The notes: a model not told the origin generated them from the letters alone. A DNA stretch of 64,000 nt from Arenibacter hampyeongensis (GCF_002909255.1 NZ_PIOB01000002.1:310001-374000), one strand, 5' to 3'. Shown: positions 51,525 through 62,308, counted from the stretch's first letter. A program made the numbers and translations.

Positions 51525-52439
51525 ATGCACAAGGTCGCTTTTATTATTCCGCCAACTGTTGAATTACTCGACCTTGCCGGGCCAGTACAAGTTTTTACCG
51601 AAGCTAGGTTTTACGGCCTTCAATTGGATATTGAATTTTATCAATTCAAGGATAAACCGGTAAGTACGGCAGGATTAGGGTTTGAAAAAATCAAGAACTA
51701 TAGCGAAGCAAAATTAAATGATGGGAATTTTGTCTTTGTTCCAGGAATGAATTTTGATTATGTTAGCAGTATTGCTTTTAAGGCAGAAAGAGAATTTTTT
51801 AAATGGCTCCAAGATTGTTCAGAGAAAGGGATAACGGTGTGTTCCATTTGTAACGGAGCTTTTGCTTTGGGGTATGCAGGTTTATTAAAGGATACAGAAT
51901 GTACTACACATTGGCGAAGAATAAATGAGCTGCAACTCCAATTTCCAACGGCAAAGGTTGTAGCCGATATTTTATATATTAAGAGTAATAATGTATATAC
52001 CAGTGCCGGCATTAGTGCAGGAATCGATCTAGCCTTGGCCATTATCGAAGATTTAAAAGGTCCTCTATTTACGCATAAGGTAGCAAGAGGGCTTGTTGTA
52101 TACCATAGGAGGAGTGGTAAACACAAACAGCAAAGTATTTACCTCGATTATAGAAACCATATCAATCCACATGTACATCAAGTTCAAGACTTCCTTATTG
52201 AGAATCTTTCGAAAGAGAATGACATAGAATCCCTAGCGTCACTTGTTGGGATGAGTTCTCGAAATCTTAGTAGGGTATTTAAAGACAGGACAGGGTTAAC
52301 GGTATTGGAATACCTAACGCTATTGCGAAAAGAATATGCCAATACCATGCTTAATAATCCCGACTATACTATTGAATATATAGCCTCTAAATGTGGATTT
52401 AAAAGTGCAAGGCAATTACAAAGAATTTTAAAAAAGTAA
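51525..52439 (+). CDS. GlxA-type regulator (DJ-1/PfpI domain plus AraC HTH)
   Basis: The product has 304 residues from ATG 51525; an upstream TTG at 51444 would add 27 doubtful residues. Residues about 1-190 are a DJ-1/PfpI (class I glutamine-amidotransferase-like) domain starting MHKVAFIIPPTVELLDLAGPV, with the nucleophile-elbow CSICNGAFAL. Residues about 205-304 hold two AraC HTH motifs (IESLASLVGMSSRNLSRVFK, IEYIASKCGFKSARQLQRIL). It is a cytoplasmic transcription factor of unknown ligand. It starts 140 bp after the metal operon terminator. It could also bind the direct repeat at 49353, as an alternative to the HMA-AraC protein. Confidence 0.87.
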   Translation: MHKVAFIIPPTVELLDLAGPVQVFTEARFYGLQLDIEFYQFKDKPVSTAGLGFEKIKNYSEAKLNDGNFVFVPGMNFDYVSSIAFKAEREFFKWLQDCSEKGITVCSICNGAFALGYAGLLKDTECTTHWRRINELQLQFPTAKVVADILYIKSNNVYTSAGISAGIDLALAIIEDLKGPLFTHKVARGLVVYHRRSGKHKQQSIYLDYRNHINPHVHQVQDFLIENLSKENDIESLASLVGMSSRNLSRVFKDRTGLTVLEYLTLLRKEYANTMLNNPDYTIEYIASKCGFKSARQLQRILKK

Positions 52440-53431
52440 ACTATTACATACGCACCAGATGTTGGCAAGGACAATGAAATCGAAATATATTAATAATTTT
52501 GAGAAAAGCCTATTGGATCAATCCTAAAAGTTGTGTGTGAATTAGAAAAAGATAGGATAGACTTGCCCAGAGTTTGTGTTCTGTTCATTTTTTGCATCGC
52601 CCAAAAAACGAACCAAAAAACGCTAGGCCGATTTTCCGTAAACCTACATAATGTAGATAAATCATTATCATTAATTTAATGTCATTGAACATTGTCTTCA
52701 AAGCCTATGGTCTGGTTGGTCTTCTTCCGTAGTGGAGATGTCATGGCCGTTAAGAATTATTGAAGCCTTGGAGATAATTTAGGCCATGGCAGCGGTCCAT
52801 AAAATCCCGAGATTTTAGGGGCCACCTAGTGAAGAAGGGTCTTTTCTTTTGTTTAGCTCATGGCCGGTTATTTTCTTAAATATGAATTCGTGAACCAGCG
52901 GTTTCGTTTTATTCATTGCCCGTTTATTTTGGAATAAGGTATTCATAAACCTCCTGCGTCGGTTTCTTTGGACAGCAAAGAAATCGAAGATTCAGGAAAT
53001 CCAATTAAAAACAATAAAAACCACTTGAGTAAAATGAAAGAATAATTCTAACAATAATTTCATTCGATTTTGACCAATAAACAAAGCTAAAATCAAAAAA
53101 CACGAAATATTATGTTCATCCTAATTTTTGAAGAAACACAACAAATAAGTATGATCCAGCCTATTAGAGGAAAAAAATTGCAAGGCCAAGCTGCGGTCTT
53201 AGAACCCAGTCCCCACTTACAGGACTCGATATGAACCTAGTCTGGGCGCTTTTAGCACCTAGTGTTACCAACTATAAATATAATAGTTCATTTCGTTCCA
53301 GGATTACCTCACTGCGCTCGGTGAACCTGTTTAAGGGGCGGTGCTCATGAAAATCCAGCACAGGCTGGCGCCTGTACGTCTTTTTTGTTTTACACCGCTT
53401 AAGCACCTAGCGGTGCTACGCAGTGGAAAAC
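52440..53431. other. 1-kb stretch without a gene
   Basis: No frame longer than 60 residues and no RNA gene was recognised. The first half is AT-rich. The second half (about 53180-53420) is less so and has small stems such as AGCACC/GGTGCT (53402-53417). It borders tRNA-Pro, a class of site often used by integrating elements, but I found no copy of the tRNA 3' end, integrase fragment or transposase remnant. It may be decayed sequence or hold an unrecognised small RNA. Confidence 0.5.
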
Positions 53432-53465
53432 AAAAAATCCGATCACATATGTGATCGGATTTTCT
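53432..53465 (-). terminator. terminator of the tRNA-Ser/tRNA-Pro transcript
   Basis: A perfect palindrome ATCCGATCACAT/ATGTGATCGGAT (53437-53460) is flanked by A- and T-runs. On the minus strand it is followed by TTTTTTG. It lies 4 bp beyond tRNA-Pro. Confidence 0.9.
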
Positions 53466-53468
53466 TAG

Positions 53469-53543
53469 TCGGGGTGGCAGGATTCGAACCTGCGACCTCC
53501 GCGTCCCAAACGCGGCGCGATAACCGGGCTACGCTACACCCCG
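53469..53543 (-). tRNA. tRNA-Pro (UGG)
   Basis: 75 nt without encoded CCA. The acceptor stem CGGGGTG pairs with CACCCCG, discriminator A. The anticodon stem CCGCG/CGCGG encloses the loop TTTGGGA with anticodon TGG. The T-arm is GCAGG-TTCGAAT-CCTGC. It lies 148 bp downstream of tRNA-Ser on the same strand. Confidence 0.97.
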
Positions 53544-53691
53544 AATTTTAATAGAACTGAATGTTTTAATTGGGAAATTCAATCCTATTTTTTTATTTAC
53601 AACTGTTTGAGCATAGTTTATGTCATACATTACACGGTACTACACCCGGAAATGGCAAAACCATCTCAACAATACTTCTTTAAAAAAAAAG

Positions 53692-53775
53692 CGGAGAGAC
53701 AGGGATTCGAACCCTGGCGACAGTTACCCGTCGACAGATTAGCAATCTGCTCCGTTACCACTCCGGCACCTCTCC
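53692..53775 (-). tRNA. tRNA-Ser (GCU)
   Basis: 84 nt without encoded CCA. The acceptor stem GGAGAGG pairs with TCTCTCC (one G-T), discriminator G. The anticodon loop TTGCTAA has anticodon GCT. A long variable arm (GTCGACGGGTAACTGTCGC region) marks a class II tRNA. The T-arm has GGTTCGAATCC. Its promoter is at 53812-53842. Confidence 0.97.
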
Positions 53776-53811
53776 AATAATTTTAAAGATCACGCATTAA
53801 AAATGCGGTTG

Positions 53812-53842
53812 CAAATGTACTTTTTCATTCATAAGAACGCAA
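53812..53842 (-). promoter_or_regulatory. promoter of the tRNA transcript
   Basis: Minus-strand TTG (53842-53840), a 20-bp spacer and the -7 box TACATTTG (53819-53812) lie about 37 bp before tRNA-Ser. The match to the Bacteroidetes consensus TTG/TAnnTTTG is exact. Confidence 0.75.
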
Positions 53843-53931
53843 CATTTTTTTAATATTTTTTTCACTTCTTATATCTTATTGGGCATTTCTTGGACCTATC
53901 TTATTAACCCTCAAACAATTCATAAAATCAA

Positions 53932-55980
53932 CTAGTCAGGATATTCCACTCTTAAATGGTAAATATTGACCAATTTCTGCTTTAATATCTTCTTGATCGC
54001 CTCAATTTCCTTAAAAGTAATATTGGCATTTAAAAATTGATCTGCCTTTATCTGGCCCTCAATAATCCTTTCCACAAATTCATCGATTATCAAAAAAGTT
54101 GGATTCTTTAAACTCTTGGAAGCTGCCTCCACAGAGTCTGCCATCATTAATATGGCAGTTTCCTTGGAAAACGGAATTGGTCCCGGATATCTAAAATCCT
54201 CTTCATTGACCTCTCCGTCCAATGCCTCTTGTTTCTTGTAAAAATAAAAAACCAGAGAAGTGCCATGGTGGGTCCTAATAAAGTCTATTACACGGTCCGG
54301 CACCTTATTTTTACGCGCAATTTCTATACCTTCAATGACGTGGTTGATAATAATGGCAGCAGCATCCATAGGCTCCAAATCGTCATGTGGGTTTACATTG
54401 GTAATTTGGTTTTCCGTAAAATAGGTTGGATTGTTCATTTTACCAATATCGTGATAAAGCGCTCCTACCCTAACCAACATAGCATTAGCCCCAATTTCAT
54501 TGGCGGCCGCTTCCGCCAAATTGGCCACCTGTAGGGAATGGTGAAAGGTTCCTGGAGCCTTATTGGACAATTCCTTTAATAATTTTGAATTGGTATCGGA
54601 CAATTCCAAGAGAGATACATCGGAAACCAATCCAAATATTTTTTCATGAATATAAATCAATGGCTGAACAAACAATGTTATCATGCCATTAAGAAAAAAA
54701 TATCCAAAAGCCATCCATTGAATATCGTCCAAGTTGCCTTCGTGAATCATATGAAATGCAAAATATCCAACAATATAAATCAGGGTGATCTGACCTACGG
54801 ATATAAATAAATTAGCCCTTTTATACAGTTCCGATACCGACAAGATGGTTACAATTCCCGCCAGGGTCTGTAGAAATATATATTCAAAACTGTTGGGCAC
54901 CACAAAACCCAGAATTAAAACGGTAAGAACATGGACAAAAAGCCCCAATCTAGCATCAAAAAAAGTCTTGAGTACCAATGGCAGGATACACAAAGGAACC
55001 ACAAAAACATACTCTACATTGTATTTAACCACCATTGTGGTCATAAATACCATTATTAGAATATTGACTATAATAAAGGTAACTCTAGTATTATCCTTAA
55101 AGATTTCCGGGCGATATTTTTTTAGAAATAAAAAAAACATCATTAATACCATTGCCACCAACAAGGTGTACCCGAAAAGTATTAAATACTGGTTATTTTC
55201 TTCCCATAATTCGGACTCGAACTCACTTTTCAGCGAATCCAATACCCTAAGGTCCCCTTCCTCCACTACCTCACCTTTGGCAATAATAAGTTTGCCCTCG
55301 TCCACATTACCTAAACTATAAGAAATCTTGGAATATTCCGATTCCAACTCCTTGTTCGACAAATCATTATCGAAACTAACATTGGGTTTAATAAAATTAA
55401 AGAATAGCTCCTGAAATGAAGGTTCATAAACAGACAATCTACTTTGTGCCAATTTTCTTCTTACAACTCCTTCTACATCCGATAGGCTATATACTTCATC
55501 AAACTTTAGCTTTACAGCTTCATTGTTCCTAACCAGGTAAAGGTTATTCTTGTTACTTCGCCGCTCAATTTTGGACAGGATACCATTTGCATAGAGATCG
55601 ACCAAAACATCTTTGGCCACACTCTTTATCCCATCCAGTTCGTTCCTATCAAAATCGGATGAATTAAAGACCTTGGTCAATTCCCTTTGTATGGTGCTAT
55701 CTACTTCCGCTGGAATATTGGCATCATAGCTATAGTAGTCAATGTGATCACTTTCAATTTCCTCTCTCTCTTTTGTAATTTCCTCTTCGCTCTTGTTTAC
55801 CGAAAAATCGAACGGGGCATAAAAGTTATTGTATTGCCAAGGTTTGCCTTTTTGGTATTCATATTTAAATTTTCCTCCTCTGGGGAAAAAAAATACAATA
55901 AAGAATACAGCCAAGAAATATAAAAGATACTTATAAACCAGTGAATGATTTTTATAAAGGCTGTCCAAAAAAGTGCGCAT
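53932..55980 (-). CDS. 7TM-HD (HDIG) metal-dependent phosphodiesterase, PgpH-like
   Basis: The product has 682 residues from ATG 55980; a TTG at 56001 is the alternative. One transmembrane segment (about 17-35), a periplasmic 7TMR-HDED-like domain (about 50-255), seven membrane segments (about 265-450) and a cytoplasmic HD domain (about 470-650) are seen, with HHSLQVANLAEAA, LYHDIGKMNNP and NHVIEGIEIA giving the H...HD...H...D metal ligands. PgpH proteins of this architecture hydrolyse the second messenger c-di-AMP. It acts at the inner membrane. It ends 160 bp from the tRNA-Ser gene and is divergent from thiolase. Confidence 0.9.
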   Translation of the reverse strand: MRTFLDSLYKNHSLVYKYLLYFLAVFFIVFFFPRGGKFKYEYQKGKPWQYNNFYAPFDFSVNKSEEEITKEREEIESDHIDYYSYDANIPAEVDSTIQRELTKVFNSSDFDRNELDGIKSVAKDVLVDLYANGILSKIERRSNKNNLYLVRNNEAVKLKFDEVYSLSDVEGVVRRKLAQSRLSVYEPSFQELFFNFIKPNVSFDNDLSNKELESEYSKISYSLGNVDEGKLIIAKGEVVEEGDLRVLDSLKSEFESELWEENNQYLILFGYTLLVAMVLMMFFLFLKKYRPEIFKDNTRVTFIIVNILIMVFMTTMVVKYNVEYVFVVPLCILPLVLKTFFDARLGLFVHVLTVLILGFVVPNSFEYIFLQTLAGIVTILSVSELYKRANLFISVGQITLIYIVGYFAFHMIHEGNLDDIQWMAFGYFFLNGMITLFVQPLIYIHEKIFGLVSDVSLLELSDTNSKLLKELSNKAPGTFHHSLQVANLAEAAANEIGANAMLVRVGALYHDIGKMNNPTYFTENQITNVNPHDDLEPMDAAAIIINHVIEGIEIARKNKVPDRVIDFIRTHHGTSLVFYFYKKQEALDGEVNEEDFRYPGPIPFSKETAILMMADSVEAASKSLKNPTFLIIDEFVERIIEGQIKADQFLNANITFKEIEAIKKILKQKLVNIYHLRVEYPD

Positions 55981-56218
55981 ACGGAAAGTATATATGGTCA
56001 AAAATAGAAAAATATAAACTTAAAATGACACTTTACATAAATAACACAGTTTTTGAAAAGCGACATATAATATTTTACACGGGGCAAGAGGATATGTTTC
56101 CCAAATTACACCTACTATAATTACTCCCGTATATTCATAAAAAACTTGGAATATTCCTCCGTTGCACACCTCATTGCACATTAATTTATTAAATTCGCAA
56201 ATAATAAATTTGAACTCG

Positions 56219-57394
56219 ATGAAAGATGTTGTAATCGTTTCTGCCGCAAGGACACCCATAGGAAGCTTTATGGGCTCATTGTCCACTATTACGGCACCTG
56301 AACTTGGTGCAATTGCAATTAAAGGGGCATTGAATAAAATAAAATTGGACCCCTCCATGGTGGAGGAAGTCCTTATGGGGAATGTTGTTCAAGCAGGGAC
56401 TGGTCAGGCTCCGGCCAGACAAGCTGCCATTTACGCTGGAATACCAAATACTGTACCCTGCACCACTGTTAATAAAGTTTGTGCTTCCGGAATGAAGTCG
56501 GTTATGATGGCCGCCCAGTCCATAGCCTTGGGAGACAATGACATTGTTGTTGCGGGAGGTATGGAAAACATGAGTCTAATACCCCATTATATTCATTTGA
56601 GGAACGGTCAAAAATTTGGACCTGCCACTTTAATAGATGGCTTGCAAAAAGATGGGTTGGTAGACGCCTATGATCAGCAAGCCATGGGAACTTGTGCAGA
56701 TGCCTGTGCCAAAGAATACCAATTTAGTAGGGAAGATCAAGATAATTTTGCCATACAATCTTACCAAAGATCAACAGAAGCTTGGGCGAATGGAAAATTT
56801 GCCAATGAAGTAGTTCCTGTAGAAGTTCCTCAGAGAAGGGGTGAGCCCATACTGGTAAGTGAGGATGAAGAATTTAAAAATGTAAAACTGGACAAAATTC
56901 CTGGATTGCGCCCAGCATTTTCAAAGGATGGCACTGTAACGGCAGCCAACGCCTCAACTATTAATGATGGGGCCGCAGCCTTGGTATTAATGAGTAGTGA
57001 AAAAGCAAAGGAACTAGGATTAAAGCCTTTGGCCACTATAAAAAGCTATGCAGATGCAGCGCAGGAACCAAAATGGTTTACTACGGCGCCAGCAAAGGCA
57101 CTTCCAAAAGCCTTGAACAAAGCGGGCATTGGTATTAAGGACGTGGATTATTTTGAGTTTAACGAAGCCTTTTCTGTAGTTGGCCTTGCCAATATGAAAA
57201 TACTTGGCCTTAATGACAAAAACGTAAATGTTAATGGTGGAGCCGTTTCCTTGGGCCACCCCTTAGGTTGTTCTGGAGCCAGAATCATAATTACATTGCT
57301 CAACGTACTTGAACAAAACAATGCCAAAATTGGAGCAGCGGCCATTTGTAACGGTGGTGGTGGAGCTTCCGCCATAATTATAGAAAAAAATTAA
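56219..57394 (+). CDS. acetyl-CoA C-acyltransferase (thiolase)
   Basis: The product has 391 residues from ATG 56219; a 19-residue longer frame from 56162 lacks the usual thiolase start [15 protein letters not shown]. The nucleophile Cys88 lies in [10 protein letters not shown], His in [16 protein letters not shown] and the second Cys in [12 protein letters not shown]. The enzyme joins or cleaves 3-ketoacyl-CoA and free CoA. It could finish beta-oxidation begun by the 21-26 kb operon or make acetoacetyl-CoA. It is cotranscribed with the NlpC-like gene 22 bp downstream. Confidence 0.94.
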   Translation: MKDVVIVSAARTPIGSFMGSLSTITAPELGAIAIKGALNKIKLDPSMVEEVLMGNVVQAGTGQAPARQAAIYAGIPNTVPCTTVNKVCASGMKSVMMAAQSIALGDNDIVVAGGMENMSLIPHYIHLRNGQKFGPATLIDGLQKDGLVDAYDQQAMGTCADACAKEYQFSREDQDNFAIQSYQRSTEAWANGKFANEVVPVEVPQRRGEPILVSEDEEFKNVKLDKIPGLRPAFSKDGTVTAANASTINDGAAALVLMSSEKAKELGLKPLATIKSYADAAQEPKWFTTAPAKALPKALNKAGIGIKDVDYFEFNEAFSVVGLANMKILGLNDKNVNVNGGAVSLGHPLGCSGARIIITLLNVLEQNNAKIGAAAICNGGGGASAIIIEKN

Positions 57395-57416
57395 TAAGTT
57401 CTTGTAAAGCAAACCC

Positions 57417-58169
57417 ATGCAATACGGTATTTGCCACCTTAGTATTGTCCCAGTGCGTTCCATTGCAGATGACACTAGCGAAATGGTATCCCAACTTTTG
57501 TACGGTGAACATTTTAAGGTTTTGGAACAAAGAAAAAAATGGAGCAAGATTCGAAATGCCTTCGACAATTTCGAGGGCTGGATAAGCAACCAGCAATTTA
57601 CGATAATTGAAGAGGACCTTTATACGGAATTGGAAAGTTCGGATTGTAAAAAGGTATCGTCTGAGCTTATTTCATTTATAGAAACCGATCACAATATACT
57701 GCTCCCGATTGTACTTGGCTCGAACGTACAACATAATTGCTTTTTAAATCACAAGTTCGATGGCTCATTGGCCTCAGGACAGCAAGATAAAGACCAACTA
57801 GTACATAAGGCGCTTCTCTATTTAAATGCCCCTTACCTATGGGGTGGAAAAACTGCATTTGGAATTGATGGCCCTGGTTTTACCCAAATGGTCTACAAAA
57901 TAAATGGACATCGTCTCCTTAGAGGCGCCCAACAGCAATCTACCCAAGGGGAAGCTTTAAGTTTCATTGAAGAAAGTGAGCCTGGTGATTTAGCCTTTTT
58001 TGACAACAACGATGGCATTATAGATCATGTGGGAATCATAATGGAGAACAACTATGTTATCCATGCCTTTGGCAAGGTCAGGATAGACCGTATAGACCAT
58101 ACAGGCATCTTCAATACCGAAACCAACACCTACACCCATAAACTAAGGGTAATTAAAAAGATCATATAA
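57417..58169 (+). CDS. NlpC/P60-like protein without the catalytic Cys (SH3 + C40-like)
   Basis: The product has 250 residues. An SH3-like domain pair (about 5-110; VPVRSIADDTSEMVSQLLYGE, WSKIRNAFDNFEGWI) precedes an NlpC/P60 fold (about 125-250; YLWGGKTAFGID, FTQMVYKINGHRLLRGAQQQ, GDLAFFDNN, DHVGIIMENNYVIHA). Related peptidoglycan hydrolases have FGIDCSGF, where Cys is the nucleophile; here the sequence is GIDGPGF, so the nucleophile is Gly. The His of DHVGI is kept. It likely binds rather than cuts peptidoglycan, or is newly inactivated. There is no signal peptide. It follows thiolase by 22 bp and ends at a bidirectional terminator. Confidence 0.82.
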   Translation: MQYGICHLSIVPVRSIADDTSEMVSQLLYGEHFKVLEQRKKWSKIRNAFDNFEGWISNQQFTIIEEDLYTELESSDCKKVSSELISFIETDHNILLPIVLGSNVQHNCFLNHKFDGSLASGQQDKDQLVHKALLYLNAPYLWGGKTAFGIDGPGFTQMVYKINGHRLLRGAQQQSTQGEALSFIEESEPGDLAFFDNNDGIIDHVGIIMENNYVIHAFGKVRIDRIDHTGIFNTETNTYTHKLRVIKKII

Positions 58170-58171
58170 AA

Positions 58172-58208
58172 AAAGGGCCTTCGTAATGCGATGGCCCTTT
58201 ATCATTTT
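58172..58208. terminator. bidirectional terminator
   Basis: AAAGGGCC (58172-58179) and GGCCCTTT (58193-58200) form a stem with a 13-nt loop, with A-rich and T-rich flanks. It separates the NlpC-like gene from the convergent TPR gene. Confidence 0.88.
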
Positions 58209-58222
58209 TATAAATATTTCAT

Positions 58223-59485
58223 TTACTCCCCAGCAAGTTTTTTAAGACGCAGGAAGTTTTCGTTGTCGCCTAATGCACCGTAAATATTCTTAAGTTGGGA
58301 AAGAATACTTTGGTTATCAGGATTCAATTTTAGTGCATCTTCCAAGATTATGGCACCATCGCGGAACAAACTATCTTTTTGCTCTTTTAGCTCGTCATAT
58401 CTAGCGATATCCTTTTTGGAATTTCCAAGAGAATTCATTTCATCTATCAAACCATTGCCTTCATTAACATAGGTGGTAGAAAGATTTAATTGCGCATTTA
58501 CATACCCTGGGTTAATTTCGATCGCCCTTCTATAAGCCTTTCTTGCCTCTTCTATGTTGTCTTGTTCCATGTTGATAACACCAACATTATAGAATAAATC
58601 TGGATTATCCGGAGCTACTTCTGAAGCTTCAGCCATTAAAGCTTTAAATTTATCCTTATCACCCAATTTGTAATAAAGGTTCGCTTCGTTCAAAATTAGG
58701 TTTACATCCTTGGGATCTTTTGCCCTGGCATCCTTGTAAGCATCCAATGCCTTGTCATCTTGACCCAATTGCGTATATATCAAAGCAATATTCTTAACTA
58801 TTTCTGTAGTTTTAGAAGGTGTTTTTTCATCCTCTGGATCTTTATATGCCCCAGATTTAACCATTAACTCTCTTTGAGTTTTCTCCATTTCCTCGACCTC
58901 ACCGGTAGAAACATTGGTAGCCTTGTAGACAATTCCTCCACCATCATAACCTAAATCCTTTAACTCATTGTAGTATTTAAGCGCTTTTTCATAGTGACCT
59001 CCATTAACTGCACTACTGGCAGCGTAATATAGATAAACGGTATCCATTGGACTTAGCTGGTAACCCATATAAAGTTTGCCAGCCGCTTCCTCATAATTTT
59101 TGTTATTGTTGTCTTCTACAGCAGAATTAATTAGATCGGCAGTCATACTGGAAAGCTTTTGCTTGGCTTCAGATCCGTATTTGGCCTTTCCACTTTTCTC
59201 CTCCACTTCACTAACTTTTTTTAGGGAAGTAATAGCCTCATCAAAAGCACCCTCGGTACCTTTTTTTGCCAATTCGGCATAAGCACTCCCCCTTAGGAAG
59301 TAATATTGAGCCTGCATTTTTTCATCCGCACCGTTAATTAGTGAAGATGCTCCGTCCAAAGCTGTTTTAGCAGCCATGGCGTCACCAGACTTTAATGCCT
59401 TATCAGCTGTTTTGATCTCATCCTTTTGAGCAATTCCGACTACTGAACAAAACATAGCCGCGATTATTAAAATATTTGTTTTCAT
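58223..59485 (-). CDS. secreted TPR-repeat protein
   Basis: The product has 420 residues. A signal peptide (1 to about 20, VVGIAQ) is followed by helical tetratricopeptide repeats, clearest at about 210-370 (LIYTQLGQDDKALDAYKDAR, LFYNVGVINMEQDNIEEARKAYRRAIEINP). It is periplasmic or outer-membrane-linked and probably a protein-protein scaffold. Similar proteins are widespread in flavobacteria, without a set role. It lies 34 bp after gyrA on the same strand, so it may be cotranscribed with gyrA. Confidence 0.85.
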   Translation of the reverse strand: MKTNILIIAAMFCSVVGIAQKDEIKTADKALKSGDAMAAKTALDGASSLINGADEKMQAQYYFLRGSAYAELAKKGTEGAFDEAITSLKKVSEVEEKSGKAKYGSEAKQKLSSMTADLINSAVEDNNNKNYEEAAGKLYMGYQLSPMDTVYLYYAASSAVNGGHYEKALKYYNELKDLGYDGGGIVYKATNVSTGEVEEMEKTQRELMVKSGAYKDPEDEKTPSKTTEIVKNIALIYTQLGQDDKALDAYKDARAKDPKDVNLILNEANLYYKLGDKDKFKALMAEASEVAPDNPDLFYNVGVINMEQDNIEEARKAYRRAIEINPGYVNAQLNLSTTYVNEGNGLIDEMNSLGNSKKDIARYDELKEQKDSLFRDGAIILEDALKLNPDNQSILSQLKNIYGALGDNENFLRLKKLAGE

Positions 59486-59519
59486 TTCAATAAAATATTT
59501 ATGTATTAGTGTTTAATTG

Positions 59520-62051
59520 TTATTCTTTGGTTTCCGCACTATCATTATCAAGAGCCGTGCCATCTTCTTCGCTGGCATCTACCTCCAAGGTGGTAATATC
59601 ATCTATTTCATCTTCATCCTTCATTACTTTGGCCACTGCAGCAATGGAATCGTTGCCTTTAATATTAATGAGTCGAACACCCTGTGTTGCCCTTCCCATT
59701 ACCCTTAAATCTTCGACACTCATCCTAATTGCGATTCCCGATTTGTTGATAATCATTAAATCATCGGAGTCAGAGACATTTTTAATGGCTACCAAACCAC
59801 CTGTTTTATCGGTAATGGAAATGGTCTTCACCCCTTTACCCCCTCTATTGGTAATCCTGTAATCTTCGATACTGGAACGTTTTCCGTAACCATTCTCCGA
59901 CACCACCAATATTTCTTCCTCAAAATTGTGTACGGCCACCATTCCTATTACCTCATCCTTATCATTCGCCAAAGTTATACCGCGAACACCAGAGGCATTT
60001 CTACCCATTGGCCTGGTCTTTACCTCTTCGAACCTAATGGCCTTGCCCGACTTAAGCCCCAAGAATATCTGGCTGGCCCCAGTAGTAAGTTTTGCTTCCA
60101 AAAGTTCATCATCCTCACGAATACTTATGGCATTAATTCCATTCTGTCTTGGCCTTGAATATTGTTCCAAAGATGTCTTTTTAACAATACCCTTTTTAGT
60201 GGCCATTATAACATAATGACTGTTTACGTATTCCTCATCCTTTAAATCCTGAGTACAGATAAAAGCCTTCACCATATCGTCATTCTCAATGTTGATCAAG
60301 TTTTGGATGGCTCTACCTTTGGACGTTTTTGTACCTTCCGGTATTTCATAGACCCGCATCCAGAAACATTTTCCCTTTTGGGTAAAGAACAACATATATT
60401 GGTGGTTGGTACCTACAAATAGGTGTTCCAAGAAATCTTCAGTCCTCGTGGAGGTTGCCTTTTGGCCAACACCACCTCTATTTTGTGTCTTGTATTCGGA
60501 AAGCGGTGTTCTTTTAATATAACCGGCATGCGAAATGGTAATAACCACTTGCTCATCTGGAATCATATCTTCCATACTAAGATCCCCGCCCGCAAAATTA
60601 ATTTCGGAACGTCTGTTATCCCCGTACTTATCCTTAACTTCCAGCAACTCATCTTTGATTATCTGCATCCTGCGCTCCTTTTTAGCAAGGATATCCTTCA
60701 AATCGGCTATGGTCAAGATTATTTCGTCGTACTCCGTTCTTAATTTATCCTGCTCCAGACCTGTCAATTGACGTAAACGCATTTCAACAATGGCCTTGGC
60801 TTGAATTTCACTAAGCTTGAAACGCTCCATAAGATTTTCCCTGGCCTCATCGGCATTGGAAGAAGCTCTAATAATAGCAATAACCTCGTCTATATTATCC
60901 GAGGCTATGATAAGACCCTCTAGGATATGCGCCCTGTCTTCAGCCTTTTTCAATTCAAACTCTGTACGCCTAACTACCACTTCATGACGATGCTCCACAA
61001 AATAATGGATCATCTCCTTAACGTTCAATAATTGCGGTCTTCCCTTGACCAAAGCAATATTATTGACACTAAAAGAGGTCTGCAACGATGTGTATTTGTA
61101 CAGGGTATTTAGAACGATGTTTGGAATAGCATCCCTTTTCAAGATATAAACGATTCGCATACCGTTCCTATCCGATTCATCCCTTATGGTGGAAATCCCC
61201 TCTATCTTTTTTTCATTGACCAGATCGGCAGTCTTCTTGATCATGTCCGCCTTGTTGACCTGATATGGAATTTCGGTAACAATAATGCTCTCCCTTCCCT
61301 GTACTTCCTCAAAACTGGCCTTTGCCCTCATAACAACACGACCACGTCCGGTATGAAAAGCCTCCTTAACCCCATCATAGCCATAAATAATTCCGCCGGT
61401 TGGAAAATCCGGTGCTTTTATATGGGTAATTAGCTCATCGATTTCAATATCGTTGTTCTCAATATAGGCCACAGTGCCGTCCACTACTTCGGAAAGGTTA
61501 TGTGGCGGCATATTGGTCGCCATACCTACAGCAATACCTGAGGCACCATTTATCAACAAATTTGGTATCCTTGTGGGCAGTACCGTTGGCTCCTGCAAAG
61601 AATCATCAAAATTAAGTTGATGATCAACAGTATCCTTGTCTATATCGGCCAACATATCATCCGCAATCTTGCGCATACGGGCCTCCGTATATCGCATTGC
61701 CGCCGGACTGTCGCCATCAATGGAACCAAAGTTACCTTGACCATCGACCAACATATACCTTAAACTCCATTCCTGGGCCATACGTACCATGGAATCATAA
61801 ACTGAGGTATCACCATGTGGATGATACTTACCCAGAACCTCCCCGACGATACGGGCAGATTTTTTATGGGCACTATTTGACCTAACACCTAACTCGTGCA
61901 TTCCGAACAAAACCCTTCTATGCACTGGCTTTAAACCATCCCTAACATCTGGCAGGGCACGTGACACAATGACCGACATTGAATAATCAATGTAAGCAGA
62001 TTTCATTTCATCTTCAATGTTAATCGGAATTAATTTTTCTCCTTCTGCCAT
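59520..62051 (-). CDS. gyrA: DNA gyrase subunit A
   Basis: The product has 843 residues. The breakage-reunion domain has catalytic Tyr121 ([10 protein letters not shown]) and the quinolone-determining region [17 protein letters not shown] with Thr82 and Asp86 at the positions of E. coli Ser83 and Asp87; Thr is the recalled wild type in Flavobacterium. The C-terminal beta-pinwheel contains the GyrA-box-like [10 protein letters not shown] and several further repeats ([11 protein letters not shown]), and the protein ends in an acidic tail. With GyrB it introduces negative supercoils. It is divergent from clpC and has a candidate promoter at 62089-62117. Confidence 0.97.
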   Translation of the reverse strand: MAEGEKLIPINIEDEMKSAYIDYSMSVIVSRALPDVRDGLKPVHRRVLFGMHELGVRSNSAHKKSARIVGEVLGKYHPHGDTSVYDSMVRMAQEWSLRYMLVDGQGNFGSIDGDSPAAMRYTEARMRKIADDMLADIDKDTVDHQLNFDDSLQEPTVLPTRIPNLLINGASGIAVGMATNMPPHNLSEVVDGTVAYIENNDIEIDELITHIKAPDFPTGGIIYGYDGVKEAFHTGRGRVVMRAKASFEEVQGRESIIVTEIPYQVNKADMIKKTADLVNEKKIEGISTIRDESDRNGMRIVYILKRDAIPNIVLNTLYKYTSLQTSFSVNNIALVKGRPQLLNVKEMIHYFVEHRHEVVVRRTEFELKKAEDRAHILEGLIIASDNIDEVIAIIRASSNADEARENLMERFKLSEIQAKAIVEMRLRQLTGLEQDKLRTEYDEIILTIADLKDILAKKERRMQIIKDELLEVKDKYGDNRRSEINFAGGDLSMEDMIPDEQVVITISHAGYIKRTPLSEYKTQNRGGVGQKATSTRTEDFLEHLFVGTNHQYMLFFTQKGKCFWMRVYEIPEGTKTSKGRAIQNLINIENDDMVKAFICTQDLKDEEYVNSHYVIMATKKGIVKKTSLEQYSRPRQNGINAISIREDDELLEAKLTTGASQIFLGLKSGKAIRFEEVKTRPMGRNASGVRGITLANDKDEVIGMVAVHNFEEEILVVSENGYGKRSSIEDYRITNRGGKGVKTISITDKTGGLVAIKNVSDSDDLMIINKSGIAIRMSVEDLRVMGRATQGVRLINIKGNDSIAAVAKVMKDEDEIDDITTLEVDASEEDGTALDNDSAETKE

Positions 62052-62088
62052 TTAAAATCTTCTATTTATTTTATGTTAAAAAAGCACG

Positions 62089-62117
62089 ACAATATACGTA
62101 AAATCGATACTATACAA
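62089..62117 (-). promoter_or_regulatory. probable gyrA promoter
   Basis: Minus-strand TTG (62117-62115), an 18-bp spacer and TATATTGT (62096-62089) approximate the Bacteroidetes consensus, the -7 box being one base off. It lies about 38 bp before the gyrA start. Confidence 0.4.
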
Positions 62118-62308
62118 GTATTTAGGGCATACTTTTGTAAAGAATTTATCAACACTTTCAATATCGGCCATGGTTAACAAATTGATTGTTAATTTTTTTG
62201 TAATTCATGGATTTTTTCGTCACTTAGACCGTCTTTAACGAATATTAGGTATAGTATTTGCCATAGATTGGTATAGATTTACTATTTTTAAAGTTGAAAG
62301 GATATTTT

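Noticed and set aside
53469-53775. Integration (att) site of a mobile element at the tRNA genes
   Set aside because: No second copy of a tRNA 3' end and no integrase was found in the window.
59520-62051. Thr82 in GyrA as a quinolone-resistance mutation
   Set aside because: Thr at this position is the recalled wild-type residue in Flavobacterium and Asp86 is intact.
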